Assembly (NCBI GenBank): GCA_903970355.1
Contig: CAJCIF010000236.1
Location: forward strand, 1-6,821
Length of the DNA stretch: 6,821 bases
From: Actinomycetota bacterium
Lineage (GTDB): Bacteria > Cyanobacteriota > Vampirovibrionia > Obscuribacterales > Obscuribacteraceae
Direction: 5' to 3'
The notes under the pieces were generated by a model that saw nothing but the letters and a program-made list of their open reading frames with translations, had not been told where the DNA came from and ran no database searches. The position numbers and the translations under genes are program-made. Numbering within the stretch: the stretch's first letter is position 1; each line of letters opens with the position of its first letter. This document shows, one piece after another, positions 6,623-6,821 of the stretch.

Positions 6623-6652
6623 TTGCTTAAAAACATTTTTGGATGCAAGTTT

Positions 6653-6716
6653 GGATTACCACTTGAAGTTACAACGCAAACGAACAACAACATGTGTTCC
6701 GTTTGCGTTGTAATCC
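6653..6716. repeat. Long inverted repeat with one interrupted arm, downstream of the right-hand gene
   Basis: The right arm CGTTTGCGTTGTAATCC (6700-6716) has a 17-base reverse complement on the left, made of GGATTAC (6653-6659) and AACGCAAACG (6673-6682), interrupted by 13 bases (6660-6672). Without the interruption a continuous 14-bp stem remains (6669-6682 with 6700-6713) around a 17-base loop. It lies 29 bases beyond the stop codon at 6745, where a transcript-end hairpin is expected. No T-run follows on either strand, so intrinsic termination is uncertain. Confidence 0.6.
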
Positions 6717-6744
6717 GATGCAATTGTGAGCGTCGTATCTTACG

Positions 6745-6821
6745 TTACTTCTTGGAGAAGATTTCGATGTACATGTCTTTGTAGGCGGCATCTCCGTATT
6801 TGTCGTGATGTCTTACCCATG
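6745..6821 (-). CDS. C-terminal end of an unrecognised protein (cut by window edge)
   Basis: A minus-strand frame open from the window edge to TAA at 6747-6745 encodes 24 residues, WVRHHDKYGDAAYKDMYIEI followed by FSKK. The mix of charged and aromatic residues and the clean stop before a hairpin-bearing intergenic region look like a genuine protein end. The two other minus-strand frames give less natural peptides, one very arginine-rich. I do not recognise the family from so short a piece. Same strand as all other genes, but the promoter and hairpin between make it a separate transcription unit. Confidence 0.55.
   Translation of the reverse strand, partial: WVRHHDKYGDAAYKDMYIEIFSKK

Noticed and set aside
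6376..6630. Overlapping open frames on both strands across arsR
   Set aside because: The minus-strand frame starting at 6603 and the plus-strand frame at 6400-6630 cover the winged-helix gene in other frames and have no domain signature.
6669..6713. Classical Rho-independent terminator
   Set aside because: The stem is strong but no T-run follows the hairpin on either strand, so it is kept as a repeat or possible transcript-end hairpin only.

Overview
All genes supported here lie on the minus strand, so transcription runs from the right end of the window to the left. The window suggests a heterotrophic, respiring Gram-negative-type bacterium of middling base composition (just under half G+C by eye). 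It has purine-rich ribosome binding sites upstream of some genes and proteobacteria-like (PrpB) or mitochondria-like (MmsB, HIBCH) catabolic enzymes. The phylum cannot be fixed from sequence alone. Candidates I would test first are Legionellales-like Gammaproteobacteria and Obscuribacterales-type non-photosynthetic relatives of cyanobacteria.

Right part (about 5419-6821). The last 24 codons of an unrecognised gene end at 6745. A 169-bp intergenic region follows. It holds a long inverted repeat whose one arm is interrupted by 13 bases, and then a well-formed sigma-70-type promoter overlapped by an 8+8 palindrome. That promoter fits a three-gene cassette: an SdpR-like ArsR repressor without cysteines, an AHSA1/SRPBCC (START-like) domain protein, and a DUF1801 protein. 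The cassette genes are joined by an ATGA overlap and a 3-bp gap. The palindrome sits where an autorepressor would bind.

Middle and left part (1-5282). After a 136-bp gap with a perfect TATAAT and a small GC-rich hairpin, six genes run almost without spacing: isobutyryl-CoA-type acyl-CoA dehydrogenase, 3-hydroxyisobutyryl-CoA hydrolase, 3-hydroxyisobutyrate dehydrogenase (mmsB), enoyl-CoA hydratase, methylisocitrate lyase (prpB) and the first 134 codons of 2-methylcitrate synthase (prpC), which is cut by the window edge.

Together the six form a nearly continuous valine catabolic route. Isobutyryl-CoA goes to methacrylyl-CoA, 3-hydroxyisobutyryl-CoA, 3-hydroxyisobutyrate and methylmalonate semialdehyde. 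Propionyl-CoA then enters the 2-methylcitrate cycle, giving pyruvate and succinate. Two links are not in the window: methylmalonate semialdehyde dehydrogenase (mmsA) and the methylcitrate dehydratase/aconitase step (prpD or acnD). They may lie to the left of prpC or elsewhere.

No RNA genes, mobile elements or CRISPR arrays were seen. The enzymes are all known families. The less ordinary points are the joining of valine breakdown to the methylcitrate cycle in one operon, the arsR operator/promoter, and the interrupted palindrome.
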